Shown here: piece by piece, positions 1 through 5,298 of the stretch
How positions within the stretch are numbered: the stretch's first letter is position 1
How the letters are laid out: each line of letters starts with the position of its first letter
Source of the DNA: Actinomycetota bacterium
GTDB taxonomy: Bacteria; Actinomycetota; Actinomycetes; Nanopelagicales; Nanopelagicaceae
DNA: 32,677 nt
NCBI GenBank assembly: GCA_016195215.1
Contig: JACPZY010000120.1
Location: forward strand, 1-32,677
Direction of reading: 5' to 3'
Program-made: the position numbers and the translations under genes
The notes under the pieces: generated by a model
What the model was told of the DNA's origin: nothing
The model's database searches: none
The model's input: the letters and a program-made list of their open reading frames with translations, nothing else

Positions 1-71
1 TAATCACTACCGCCGGAGAGTTGCTCGCAGAACTCACACTAGATGAAGAGAAGGACTACCAACCTCAATGA
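1..71 (+). CDS. IS481-family transposase, C-terminal fragment (runs off left edge)
   Basis: Frame 3 gives the last 22 residues of a protein that begins outside the window, ending in GELLAELTLDEEKDYQPQ and a TGA stop. The segment GELL-x-LTLD-x(4)-DYQP is typical of the extreme C-terminus of actinobacterial IS481 / rve-domain transposases, which carry a DDE integrase core further upstream. None of the catalytic residues are inside the window, so activity cannot be judged. The downstream palindromic repeats support the assignment. An unrelated integrase with a similar tail is the main alternative. Confidence 0.5.
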   Translation, partial: ITTAGELLAELTLDEEKDYQPQ

Positions 72-105
72 AAGACACTTCCAATGAAATAGTTGAGTGT
101 CTAGT

Positions 106-141
106 ATGTCTGGAGACATCCGTCCTCGATGTCTGGAGACA
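106..141. repeat. Two direct copies of a 13-bp palindromic motif at the IS end
   Basis: ATGTCTGGAGACA occurs at 106-118 and 129-141, spaced by 10 bp. The first copy with its flank is a near-perfect palindrome (ATGTCT-GG-AGACAT). Position between the transposase stop and the tRNA-like sequence suggests transposase-binding or terminal sequences of the IS481-type element. Confidence 0.55.
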
Positions 142-150
142 CCACACGGA

Positions 151-221
151 GTTAACGACGGGAATCGAACCCGCACCTGCTATTTGGCTAAAGAGCCATG
201 CTGCCACTACACCACGCTAAC
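151..221 (-). tRNA. tRNA-like sequence A (degenerate anticodon arm, probable pseudo-tRNA)
   Basis: Read on the minus strand this is 71 nt. It has a 7-bp acceptor stem (GTTAGCG with CGTTAAC, one G-T pair), a weak D arm, and a good T arm (GCGGG, loop TTCGAAT, CCCGT). The 3' CCA is not encoded; TCCG follows. The anticodon region does not form a normal 5-bp stem with a 7-nt loop. The best fit needs an 8-nt loop and a C-T mismatch, so no anticodon is assigned. It lies about 90 nt downstream of RNA element copy 1 and is related to tRNA-like sequence B at 1743-1814, with which the acceptor stem differs by compensatory changes at two pairs. Confidence 0.5.
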
Positions 222-310
222 AACGCGGGTAAATAGTGGTGTTTGCCAGAAATCATTTTAATCAGTCGAAGATGTTTTGTTGATAGCGGGCAGTTGTGTA
301 CTGCAAGCAA

Positions 311-341
311 GAACGGCCTTGGATAATTACCAAAGCCGTTC
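311..341 (-). terminator. Terminator-like hairpin P3 of RNA element copy 1
   Basis: A 12-bp stem (341-330 with 322-311) and loop TAATTAT, followed on the minus strand by TTGCTTGC. The tract after the stem is only moderately T-rich, so it may be an intrinsic terminator or simply the 3' domain of the RNA. Confidence 0.5.
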
Positions 342-460
342 TCGTCGCTAACTCCAAGGCCCGATACTTGATGATGAAGATAGCCACTCTTCGCATCGCA
401 CCATTTCCTTGCAAACTTCAAGGCGATGAAATTCTGGCATAAATCTCCGCTACTCGGAGT
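311..460 (-). ncRNA. Novel structured RNA element, copy 1
   Basis: About 150 nt on the minus strand, alignable with 1901-2049. Hand folding gives a closing stem P0 (ACTCCGAG at 460-453 with CTTGGAGT at 358-351). Inside it are hairpin P1 (CCTTG 423-419 with CAAGG 411-407) and hairpin P2 (GAAGA 392-388 with TCTTC 380-376, loop GTGGCTA). Nine nt further on is the long hairpin P3 (341-311, loop TAATTAT). P2 changes AAGA/TCTT to GGAG/CTCC between copies, four compensated pairs. P3 keeps pairing despite several base changes. P3 in this copy pairs fully only as minus-strand RNA, where U-G replaces a C-A mismatch. No known RNA family is recognised. Confidence 0.6.
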
Positions 461-539
461 AACAAGTGATCGATTCAGGAGATTTGCCGTAAATGTTGGA
501 TTACTGCGGTCCCATAGCCAGTCCACCTAAACTGGGCTG

Positions 540-962
540 GTGGAACACTATGGCGTCTACGGAGTGTGGCTGCAGAACGGTTTAGTCGTTGCTATTCGAA
601 AAGCTCGGGGTCCCTACACTGGCATGCTCGATCTTCCCGGTGGCTCGCCGGAACTTGGTGAGACTGCCATTGACACACTGGAACGAGAGTTGCGTGAGGA
701 GTGTGGGGTAACAAGCGTTCACGTCACTTCGTGGCACGCCTTCGATTTTCACGTTGATCGGTCCAGTTCAGGTGAGCCAATCCAGTTTCACCATACAGGT
801 CTTATCGCTCTCGTGGCCGTGCAAGATGAAGTTAAGTCGGTACAAGACGTCGAAGATGTGAAGGATGTCGAACTCATTGATCCAACTCAGCACTCCGTTG
901 AGAAGTTCACTCCTGCGTTCTCGTACGCGCTTTCCCTTCTCGCCCCTGACGCTGACGGGTAA
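540..962 (+). CDS. Nudix hydrolase
   Basis: A 140-residue Nudix-fold protein, probably a small soluble pyrophosphohydrolase of a nucleoside diphosphate-linked compound; the substrate cannot be read from sequence. Residues 35-57 form a complete Nudix box (G-x5-E-x7-R-E-x2-E-E-x-G-V, with GGSPELGE at the start and RELREECGV at the end), so the metal-binding glutamates are intact. The start is GTG at 540 and no clear Shine-Dalgarno sequence is visible upstream. The gene is opposite in strand to its neighbours. It is flanked by RNA element copy 1 on the left and by direct repeat copy R-a just past its stop, so it looks like one cargo module of the patchwork. Confidence 0.85.
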   Translation: MEHYGVYGVWLQNGLVVAIRKARGPYTGMLDLPGGSPELGETAIDTLERELREECGVTSVHVTSWHAFDFHVDRSSSGEPIQFHHTGLIALVAVQDEVKSVQDVEDVKDVELIDPTQHSVEKFTPAFSYALSLLAPDADG

Positions 963-982
963 GGACATCGAAGCAAGCATTA

Positions 983-1018
983 AGGGGTTGCGTTAACGAT
1001 TGGTGGGGTTGGCGAGGA
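983..1018. repeat. Direct repeat R, copy a
   Basis: A 36-bp copy of a repeat also found at 1597, 2070 and 2861 in the same orientation, with a shared core of AGGGG-T..-TTAACGATT-.GGGG-TTGGC-AGGA. Copies a and b are about 80 percent identical by eye, with one gap. It separates the Nudix gene from the toxin-antitoxin-like block. Confidence 0.6.
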
Positions 1019-1022
1019 TGCT

Positions 1023-1127
1023 CTATTCCACCGCATTAGGAAAGTTCCATTTTTTGACTGGCCGACCAACAAAGAATTCTTCATGATCTGCCGGGCAATA
1101 ACACTCTCGTCCAGACCCGATTTCCAT
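1023..1127 (-). CDS. Possible 34-residue Cys/His-containing small protein
   Basis: An ATG-started frame of 34 codons (begins MEIGSGRECYC, ends in NAVE) lies 17 bp beyond the stop of the antitoxin-like gene on the same strand. It ends next to repeat R-a. It contains two cysteines and a histidine close together (CYCPADH). There is no convincing ribosome-binding site, and the frame could be the remnant of a larger protein cut by the repeat. I do not recognise a family. It is listed because its composition looks coding and it sits in line with the two genes before it. Confidence 0.25.
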   Translation of the reverse strand: MEIGSGRECYCPADHEEFFVGRPVKKWNFPNAVE

Positions 1128-1144
1128 GGTCTTCACATCGCTGC

Positions 1145-1315
1145 TTACTTGTCGCCAATCTCAAAGAGTGCAGCCGGGATTGATTCCCAACCCAGTACAT
1201 CGAAGATCTCTTGCATGCTCACTTCCCCGTCGTCAAGCATCTTTAGAACAGGGTCGTTGGTGTCATCTGCTATTCGGTCCGCTTCGGTCCTTTGAGTCGC
1301 CAACTTTTTAACCAC
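1145..1315 (-). CDS. Small antitoxin-like protein, 56 aa
   Basis: GTG start at 1315 preceded by GAGGGA nine bases upstream, a good actinobacterial Shine-Dalgarno sequence, and a TAA stop at 1145. The 56-residue product is charged and helix-prone, with a basic N-terminus (MVKKLATQRTEAD), an acidic middle, and the tail QEIFDVLGWESIPAALFEIG. It follows a 72-residue toxin-like gene by 50 bp on the same strand. Small size, acidic composition and pairing suggest an antitoxin-like partner, which is inference. I do not recognise a named antitoxin family, and no DNA-binding motif is obvious. Confidence 0.5.
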   Translation of the reverse strand: MVKKLATQRTEADRIADDTNDPVLKMLDDGEVSMQEIFDVLGWESIPAALFEIGDK

Positions 1316-1365
1316 AGTTAATCATCCCTCAACGATCGGAATTTGTGAAGTTATTTGTGCCGTTC

Positions 1366-1584
1366 TTAATGACCACGCAGAGTAATGATCATCAATCGTA
1401 GATCATCCGCATCGATGCCATGCTTGACTTGTATTTTCTGCTCGATCCAAGGAGAAATATCAAGTGATGCAATCCAAATTGGTTCCCAATTCCCCGTCGG
1501 TGGAGGATTTAAGAATAAGACGAATCTGTGATGTGTTAGACGGTAGGAGGTGTACCAGACGCCTCTGTTGATGATGCGGTTCAA
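1366..1584 (-). CDS. Small toxin-like protein, 72 aa
   Basis: A 72-residue frame with a possible TTG start at 1584; no clear ribosome-binding site, and repeat R-b lies immediately upstream, so the true start is uncertain. The protein has a beta-rich N-terminal half (RFVLFLNPPP, then EPIWIASLDI) followed by a helical segment WIEQKIQVKHGIDADDLRL. The pattern KI-x3-KHG-(I/V)-x-(A/P)-(D/E)-(D/E)-(L/V)-R recalls small RelE/BrnT-like toxins, a resemblance only and not a confident family call. A short antitoxin-like gene follows on the same strand. The pair would be a mobile addiction module, fitting the surrounding patchwork of tRNA-like sequences and repeats. Confidence 0.45.
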   Translation of the reverse strand: MNRIINRGVWYTSYRLTHHRFVLFLNPPPTGNWEPIWIASLDISPWIEQKIQVKHGIDADDLRLMIITLRGH

Positions 1585-1596
1585 TAGAGAAACAGA

Positions 1597-1631
1597 AGGG
1601 GTGTATTAACGATTAGGGGGATTGGCAAGGA
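1597..1631. repeat. Direct repeat R, copy b
   Basis: A 35-bp copy of repeat R (AGGGGTGTATTAACGATTAG followed by GGGGATTGGCAAGGA). It lies just upstream of the toxin-like gene on the minus strand. Confidence 0.6.
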
Positions 1632-1653
1632 GATTGCGCACATAAATTGAAGG

Positions 1654-1675
1654 AGCCCCGAGTCACCTCGAGGCC
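1654..1675 (-). terminator. Hairpin downstream of tRNA-like sequence B
   Basis: On the minus strand GGCCTCGAG and CTCGGGGCT pair around a GTGA loop. Two of the pairs are G-U and would be mismatches if transcribed from plus, so the minus strand is the likely transcript. CTCCTTCAATTTAT follows. It may end the RNA element copy 2 / tRNA-like transcript. Confidence 0.4.
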
Positions 1676-1742
1676 CTTGCTCAACTTCCCTAACTTCTTG
1701 ATCGATACCAATAGATCAGTCGTGAGAATTTAAGGCTGCGGA

Positions 1743-1814
1743 GTTGCCGACGGGAATCGAACCCGTCTCGGTAACTTGGTGAAAGTTGCAATGCGACCAC
1801 TACACCACGGCAAC
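1743..1814 (-). tRNA. tRNA-like sequence B (possible anticodon CAC; atypical)
   Basis: Read on minus this is 72 nt. It has a perfect 7-bp acceptor stem (GTTGCCG with CGGCAAC), a weak D stem (GTGT/GCAT), an anticodon arm CAACT-TTCACCA-AGTTA with a C-A mismatch at the base, a 5-nt variable loop, and a perfect T arm (ACGGG, TTCGATT, CCCGT). Standard numbering puts CAC (valine) at 34-36 but with an unusual C at 37, so identity is doubtful. The loop also resembles that of tRNA-Glu (TTC), but then the stem does not pair. CCA is not encoded (TCCG follows, as in A). It lies 86 nt downstream of RNA element copy 2. Confidence 0.5.
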
Positions 1815-1900
1815 ACCGTGCGCTTAGAATCGAGCAAATTGTTAGTAGGCCTGCAAGCCATGACTACCCCTGTGAATGCAACGGTGTTGTGCAGAAAGAC

Positions 1901-1930
1901 GAAGGACCTCGAATAATTTCGAGGTCCTTC
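1901..1930 (-). terminator. Terminator-like hairpin P3 of RNA element copy 2
   Basis: A perfect 13-bp stem (GAAGGACCTCGAA with its complement) around a 4-nt loop, followed on minus by GTCTTTCT. A strong candidate intrinsic terminator, counterpart of 311-341. Confidence 0.6.
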
Positions 1931-2049
1931 GTTTCGGCAACTCCAAGGCTGAATACTTTTGTGAAGGAGTAACCAGCTCCGGCACTCAACCATTTCCTCG
2001 ACAAAATCAAGGCGAGGAAACTATGACATAAATTCACGCCACTCGGAGT
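1901..2049 (-). ncRNA. Novel structured RNA element, copy 2
   Basis: Paralogue of 311-460. Element boundaries, P0, P1 and P2 fall at the same offsets, and the segment from P0 to the start of P3 aligns without indels. Stems are P0 (ACTCCGAG 2049-2042 with CTTGGAGT 1947-1940), P1 (CCTTG 2012-2008 with CGAGG 2000-1996), P2 (GGAG 1980-1977 with CTCC 1969-1966, loop CTGGTTA) and P3 (perfect 13-bp stem 1930-1918 / 1913-1901). Conserved single-stranded parts include AAATGG after P1 and the P2 loop pattern (G/C)TGG(C/T)TA. Repeat R-c lies just upstream and tRNA-like sequence B downstream. Mismatches between the copies are spread almost evenly over the three codon positions, arguing against a protein-coding origin. 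Confidence 0.6.
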
Positions 2050-2069
2050 AATCAGAGCGGAGAAGGCGA

Positions 2070-2108
2070 AGGGGGTGTATTGATGATTAGGGGTGCTGCT
2101 AACGAGGA
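2070..2108. repeat. Direct repeat R, copy c
   Basis: A more diverged copy of repeat R (AGGGGGTGTATTGATGATTA then GGGGTGCTGCTAACGAGGA). It lies about 20 bp upstream of RNA element copy 2 on the minus strand. The stretch 2109-2267 beyond it holds no recognisable gene and serves as the leader of the DUF3052 gene. Confidence 0.55.
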
Positions 2109-2267
2109 TCACGCCACTACGGGCTGCACCATATTTACCCGTCAGTCTCCCAAGCCTAGACTCGCGAAAATATCAGCAGGTACCCAGTGCCGACACCTTG
2201 AGTGTGAACGTACTGTTCGAGAGAATTCAATGACGTGAAGAGCACATTGCAAATGTAAGGAAGGACC

Positions 2268-2675
2268 ATGACGACCGGATATTCGGGGACTCCGCAGGCC
2301 CGCAAGCTTGGGATAAAGCCGGGCCAGCGGATCTGCCTCGACAATTCACCGCCAGGATGGCGCCTTACCGACCCGCCAGCCGACATATCCCTTGTTGGTG
2401 CTCGCGGACCTGCCGACATTGTCATAACTTTCTTTACCTGCGCTGATAAGTTATCCAGACGGTTACCTGCACTTGTGAAACGCATCTATCCCTCGGGTGC
2501 GCTCTGGGTCGCATGGCCCCGCAGGGCCGGAGGTCATGAGAGCGACATCACCGAAAATCTTATCCGCGAACATGCCCTCCCACTCGGTGTAGTCGATGTC
2601 AAAGTCGCCGCAATCGACGACGACTGGTCAGGATTGCGATTGGTCTGGCGAGTCAGCAACCGCGGCTATTCGTAA
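2268..2675 (+). CDS. DUF3052 family protein
   Basis: A 135-residue protein opening MTTGYSGTPQARKLGIKPGQ, the characteristic start of DUF3052 proteins widespread in actinobacteria. Their function is unknown. Further conserved stretches are PADIVITFFT and the SGALWVAWPRRAGG / DITE block in the middle, then a C-terminal VDVKVAAIDDDWSGL that usually closes the domain, so the gene looks complete. ATG at 2268 is preceded by AAGGA at a suitable distance. The 3' end overlaps the truncated SnoaL-like gene on the opposite strand by about 48 bp. It probably acts in the cytoplasm, as no signal or membrane segment is visible. Confidence 0.9.
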   Translation: MTTGYSGTPQARKLGIKPGQRICLDNSPPGWRLTDPPADISLVGARGPADIVITFFTCADKLSRRLPALVKRIYPSGALWVAWPRRAGGHESDITENLIREHALPLGVVDVKVAAIDDDWSGLRLVWRVSNRGYS

Positions 2676-2837
2676 AGACAATCCGAGGATCAGGAATAAA
2701 TCTTTTTGAACAAGAACTTGGTCATTACCATCTTCGATCGTGGCTTCTAGGTCGTAACAGGCAACGAAACTCTCAAGATCACGCGCATTAAGCACAGCGA
2801 GGACTCGATCAACAACGGTTCTCATTAGAGGCACCAT
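2628..2837 (-). pseudogene. Truncated SnoaL-like (NTF2-fold) gene
   Basis: From the ATG at 2837 (another at 2825) the frame encodes RTVVDRVLAVLNARDLESF followed by VACYDLEATIEDGN, a good match to the N-terminal helix and first strand of SnoaL-like NTF2-fold proteins. After VLVQKD the expected rest of the fold is replaced by about 25 unrelated residues that run antisense into the DUF3052 gene. Only about 40-45 residues of an expected 110-130 are recognisable, so it is called broken. Repeat R-d lies directly upstream. Confidence 0.55.
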
Positions 2838-2860
2838 AACAAATACATCAGCTGGTGCGT

Positions 2861-2889
2861 AGGGGGTGTGCTGACGATTTGTGGCAAAA
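2861..2889. repeat. Direct repeat R, copy d
   Basis: The most diverged copy of repeat R (AGGGGGTGTGCTGACGATTT then GTGGCAAAA). It sits between the epimerase-like gene and the SnoaL-like fragment, just upstream of the latter on its strand. Confidence 0.5.
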
Positions 2890-2911
2890 CTCAACTTGGA
2901 TCGAGTGTTCC

Positions 2912-3919
2912 TTAACGATTCTGATTAGCCCACGTTTTCAATATTGCTTGCTCTTTCTCAGGACTGATTCCAGGTGTCGACATACGTTCATTTAAGGGCG
3001 GTTGATTTACGTTCTGCATCGTTGCCCACGTGTCACTAACAGTTTCCAAAATTGACCGGCAATGGAGACCTGCTGTTGCTGCGCGAGTCGTGTCAATACC
3101 GAAGATGCCGTAAAGATTAGGGGATATCCAGATGGGCATTTCGGTCCAGGGCTGGACATCGTTTTCAATAAGAAACTCTGGCGGAATCCAAACGAAATTC
3201 GCATCTGACTCTGTCGTGAGCCGGCAGGCTTCGAGTAACTCCGAAATATTTGTATGGTTAGCGGGCGAAATCGCATTGAAGGCGCCGGCAATTCTTTGCT
3301 CTGCACACGTGACCATCCATGCTGCTAAATCGCGCGCATCTATGTACTGAAGTGCTAAGTCACTTGGACCAGGTGCGAGAACGTCCCCACCTTGAGCAAT
3401 TCGGTTTAACCACCACGGCAAGCGGCCGGGAATCTCGTAAGGTCCCAGGATTATTCCTGCTCTTGCTAAGAAGGATGAATTGTTTCCAAAACCATTTAGG
3501 ATCGCAATTTCTGCGCCACGTTTATCCGCCGAATAACTGGTCTGGTCAGCAGAAGGATCTGCCTCAACTGTTGGAGATTCCTCGTCCATCCCCAGCGGAA
3601 GAGGGTCCTCCGCGTAAACCGAACAACTAGATACGTAACTGTAATAAGAGGTGTGTTGACGCAGAGCCTTGACACTCTGTTCTACAACACGAGGCGCGGT
3701 CGCCCACGTGTCAAAGACGGCATCCCACTGCCGATTTAATGCAAAGTCGAATGCGCCTGGTTCTGTTCGATCGCTGAAGATTGACTCCACTTGGTCATTT
3801 GCCACACTCTGAGGCAACTCAGTTCGAGTAAGCGTCGTAACCTCATGACCTCGAGATATGGCCGCTTCGACAATCGCACGACCTACAAAAGCTCCACCGC
3901 CAAGTACAAGAATGCGCAT
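2912..3919 (-). CDS. NAD-dependent epimerase/dehydratase (extended SDR family)
   Basis: A 335-residue protein with an N-terminal Rossmann fold (ILVLGGGAFVG, glycines at 7-9 and 13). The catalytic YxxxK pair is Y129/K133 in SYSADKRGAE, with a serine-rich strand just before (YSYVSSCSVY, about 94-102), as in extended short-chain dehydrogenases acting on nucleotide sugars. Later motifs RAGIILGPYE and LQYIDARDLAAW are also typical. The exact substrate is unknown. ATG at 3919 has only a weak ribosome-binding site. Upstream lies a tRNA-like repeat (3992-4048); downstream is repeat R-d. The ends look intact, so it is probably functional. Confidence 0.85.
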   Translation of the reverse strand: MRILVLGGGAFVGRAIVEAAISRGHEVTTLTRTELPQSVANDQVESIFSDRTEPGAFDFALNRQWDAVFDTWATAPRVVEQSVKALRQHTSYYSYVSSCSVYAEDPLPLGMDEESPTVEADPSADQTSYSADKRGAEIAILNGFGNNSSFLARAGIILGPYEIPGRLPWWLNRIAQGGDVLAPGPSDLALQYIDARDLAAWMVTCAEQRIAGAFNAISPANHTNISELLEACRLTTESDANFVWIPPEFLIENDVQPWTEMPIWISPNLYGIFGIDTTRAATAGLHCRSILETVSDTWATMQNVNQPPLNERMSTPGISPEKEQAILKTWANQNR

Positions 3920-3991
3920 GTTGCGAAATCTAGAGTTTAGATGGCCATATGTCTATGGAGGTTGCAACTCACCAAAGAGAGTTTTGTGCGC

Positions 3992-4048
3992 CTCCAACTA
4001 AGACGGAGATGCCGCTTCGAGTCCTGTCACTGGCATATCACCAGAAAG
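3992..4048 (+). repeat. tRNA-3'-half-like repeat Y, copy 1
   Basis: About 57 bp, roughly 80 percent identical by eye to 17321-17377. It contains CTCC...GGAG (an anticodon-stem-like pair) followed by GCTTCGAGTCC (T-loop-like) and an acceptor-like tail ending ATCACCAG. This reads like the 3' part of a decayed tRNA. It may be a remnant of an attachment site used elsewhere in the genome. Confidence 0.45.
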
Positions 4049-4055
4049 GCTTTAC

Positions 4056-4606
4056 TCAATCGTTGGGGATCTTCGAATAGATAATCAAGTCATGACGACC
4101 CTTGCTCGTAAATCCCGCGTTTCTCGCGATTCCTTCACGGACGTAGCCGGCTTTCGTGGCAACTCTTTGAGAGGCAAAATATTTCCCGGTGCCACTCTCA
4201 CTTCAAGTCGCTGAAATCCAGTTTCCAGAATGATCCAGCGCGAGAGTATAACTAAGGCTTCAGTTGCAACACCTTTGCCTCGAGCCCAAGGCGAAGTCCA
4301 ATAACTTATCTCACATGACTTGCCGCGCCATTCCGCTCTCTTTATATCAATCACGCCTGCAAATTGTCCGTCGAGGTCAATGGCGCTTACTAGTCCAGTG
4401 CCACCCTCCTGTCTTTGGGTGGCGAAATCTAAAATGAACCATTGAGCGTTTTCGGTTGTATAAGGGAAAGGCAGAGGAAACCATTTTTGCATTTCATCAT
4501 CGTTGCCTGCAGTGAAGATGGCTTCTTGATCAGATAATGTTAATGGCCTTATGACGATTGAACCCGAGACCAAAGTGCAGGAGTCGAATTTTTGATCGGT
4601 CTTCAT
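4056..4606 (-). pseudogene. GNAT acetyltransferase (RimJ/RimL type) with a frameshift
   Basis: N-acetyltransferase of the RimL-like GNAT group. From ATG at 4606 the frame encodes VIRPLTLSDQEAIF, LPFPYTTENAQWF, EISYWTSPWARGKGVATEA (the acetyl-CoA-binding R/G-x-G-x-A loop) and LEVRVAPGN. The family should continue NIASQRVATKAGY-x-REG, but the open frame shifts. The expected residues (ASQRVATKAGYVREG, then LIIYSK) are present in another frame and end at a TGA at 4056-4058. The shift is near 4176-4182 in a run of four A bases and is equivalent to two extra bases. A TTG nine bases upstream is a less likely start. It may be a real pseudogene or a sequencing error. Confidence 0.75.
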
Positions 4607-4761
4607 GTAGCGCAATATTACGCAGAATTATAGATAGGCAGTCGCTTTCCAAGCTCAATTTCCATTTGGCCTATTCTGCTCCACTATGGGGTCCTAACAA
4701 TGAACTGAGATTCAGTTCTTTCATTCATTGAATGATCTTCAGTTTCAGCCATAATCAGTCA

Positions 4762-5298
4762 ATGGAAGGACTCCAAATCCGTGAAGCGCTTTTGAGTGAC
4801 GCGGAAGGAATAGCCAAGGTTCATGTTCACGCATGGCAAGAGGCCTACGTGGGTTTAGTACCGGATTTTTTCTTGCAATCTTTAAGTGTCGAAGAGAGAA
4901 CGGCTACCTGGGTCCAGAACATTGAGAATTCGCCGCCCAAGACACACATATTGGTGGCTGAATTGGATAACCGGATCGTTGGCTTTGTCAGCGTGGGGGC
5001 CAACAGGGAAAGTGGACCATCGGATCAAGGTGAGATATTTGCGATATACGTAGATCCGGAAATTCAAGGACGAGGCATTGGTGCCACACTCATGAAGGTG
5101 GGCATCCAAGCGCTCAGAAATGAATCTTTTGCGACGGGAATCTTGTGGGTTTTGGAGGGTAATTTGCTGACTCGCACATGGTACGAGTCGCATGGTTGGA
5201 AAACCGATGGAAAGACTAAAGAGGACTCCCGGGAAGGCTTCTTGTTAAAAGAAGTTAGATACGGAATTGATCTAGATCAACTATTTGCTCTTACTTAA
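4762..5298 (+). CDS. GNAT family N-acetyltransferase
   Basis: A single GNAT domain of about 178 residues. The N-terminal part IREALLSDAEGIAKVHVHAW opens the fold. The acetyl-CoA site is IFAIYVDPEIQGRGIGATLM (motif A, Q/R-x-x-G-x-G/A), and WVLEGNLLTRTWYESHGW is the usual C-terminal motif B. The substrate is unknown. An in-frame ATG exists 30 bases earlier at 4732, but the conserved domain begins right after the ATG at 4762 and neither has a strong ribosome-binding site. The gene ends convergently with the CHRD gene, overlapping by 18 bp. It is unrelated in detail to the adjacent RimL-type gene. Confidence 0.85.
   Translation: MEGLQIREALLSDAEGIAKVHVHAWQEAYVGLVPDFFLQSLSVEERTATWVQNIENSPPKTHILVAELDNRIVGFVSVGANRESGPSDQGEIFAIYVDPEIQGRGIGATLMKVGIQALRNESFATGILWVLEGNLLTRTWYESHGWKTDGKTKEDSREGFLLKEVRYGIDLDQLFALT

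Larger units (their letters stand above)
1..147 (+). mobile_element. Right end of an IS481-family insertion sequence (partial)
   Basis: The left edge carries the last codons of a transposase followed by about 75 bp of non-coding terminal sequence with repeated palindromic motifs, abutting a tRNA-like sequence. The C-terminal peptide and the repeated ATGTCTGGAGACA blocks resemble what is seen downstream of IS481-family integrases in actinobacteria. That match is from memory of the family, not from a search. The exact right boundary is not fixed, because no target-site duplication can be checked with the left end outside the window. Confidence 0.5.

Noticed and set aside
188-526. A 112-residue minus-strand reading frame across RNA element copy 1, similar to one at 1864-2112
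   Set aside because: The similarity between the two frames is explained by the shared RNA structure. Differences fall almost equally on all three codon positions, and the frame runs through the tRNA-like sequence and a hairpin.
2156-2485. A 109-residue minus-strand frame opposite the DUF3052 gene
   Set aside because: It is antisense to a recognised conserved gene with a good ribosome-binding site, and has no domain of its own.
983-2889. Repeat R as integron attC sites
   Set aside because: The repeats lack the RYYYAAC / GTTRRRY pair with an intervening palindrome, the genes between them face both directions, and no integron integrase is visible.
983-2889. Repeat R as a CRISPR array
   Set aside because: Only four diverged copies with spacings of several hundred bases and genes between them; no cas genes.
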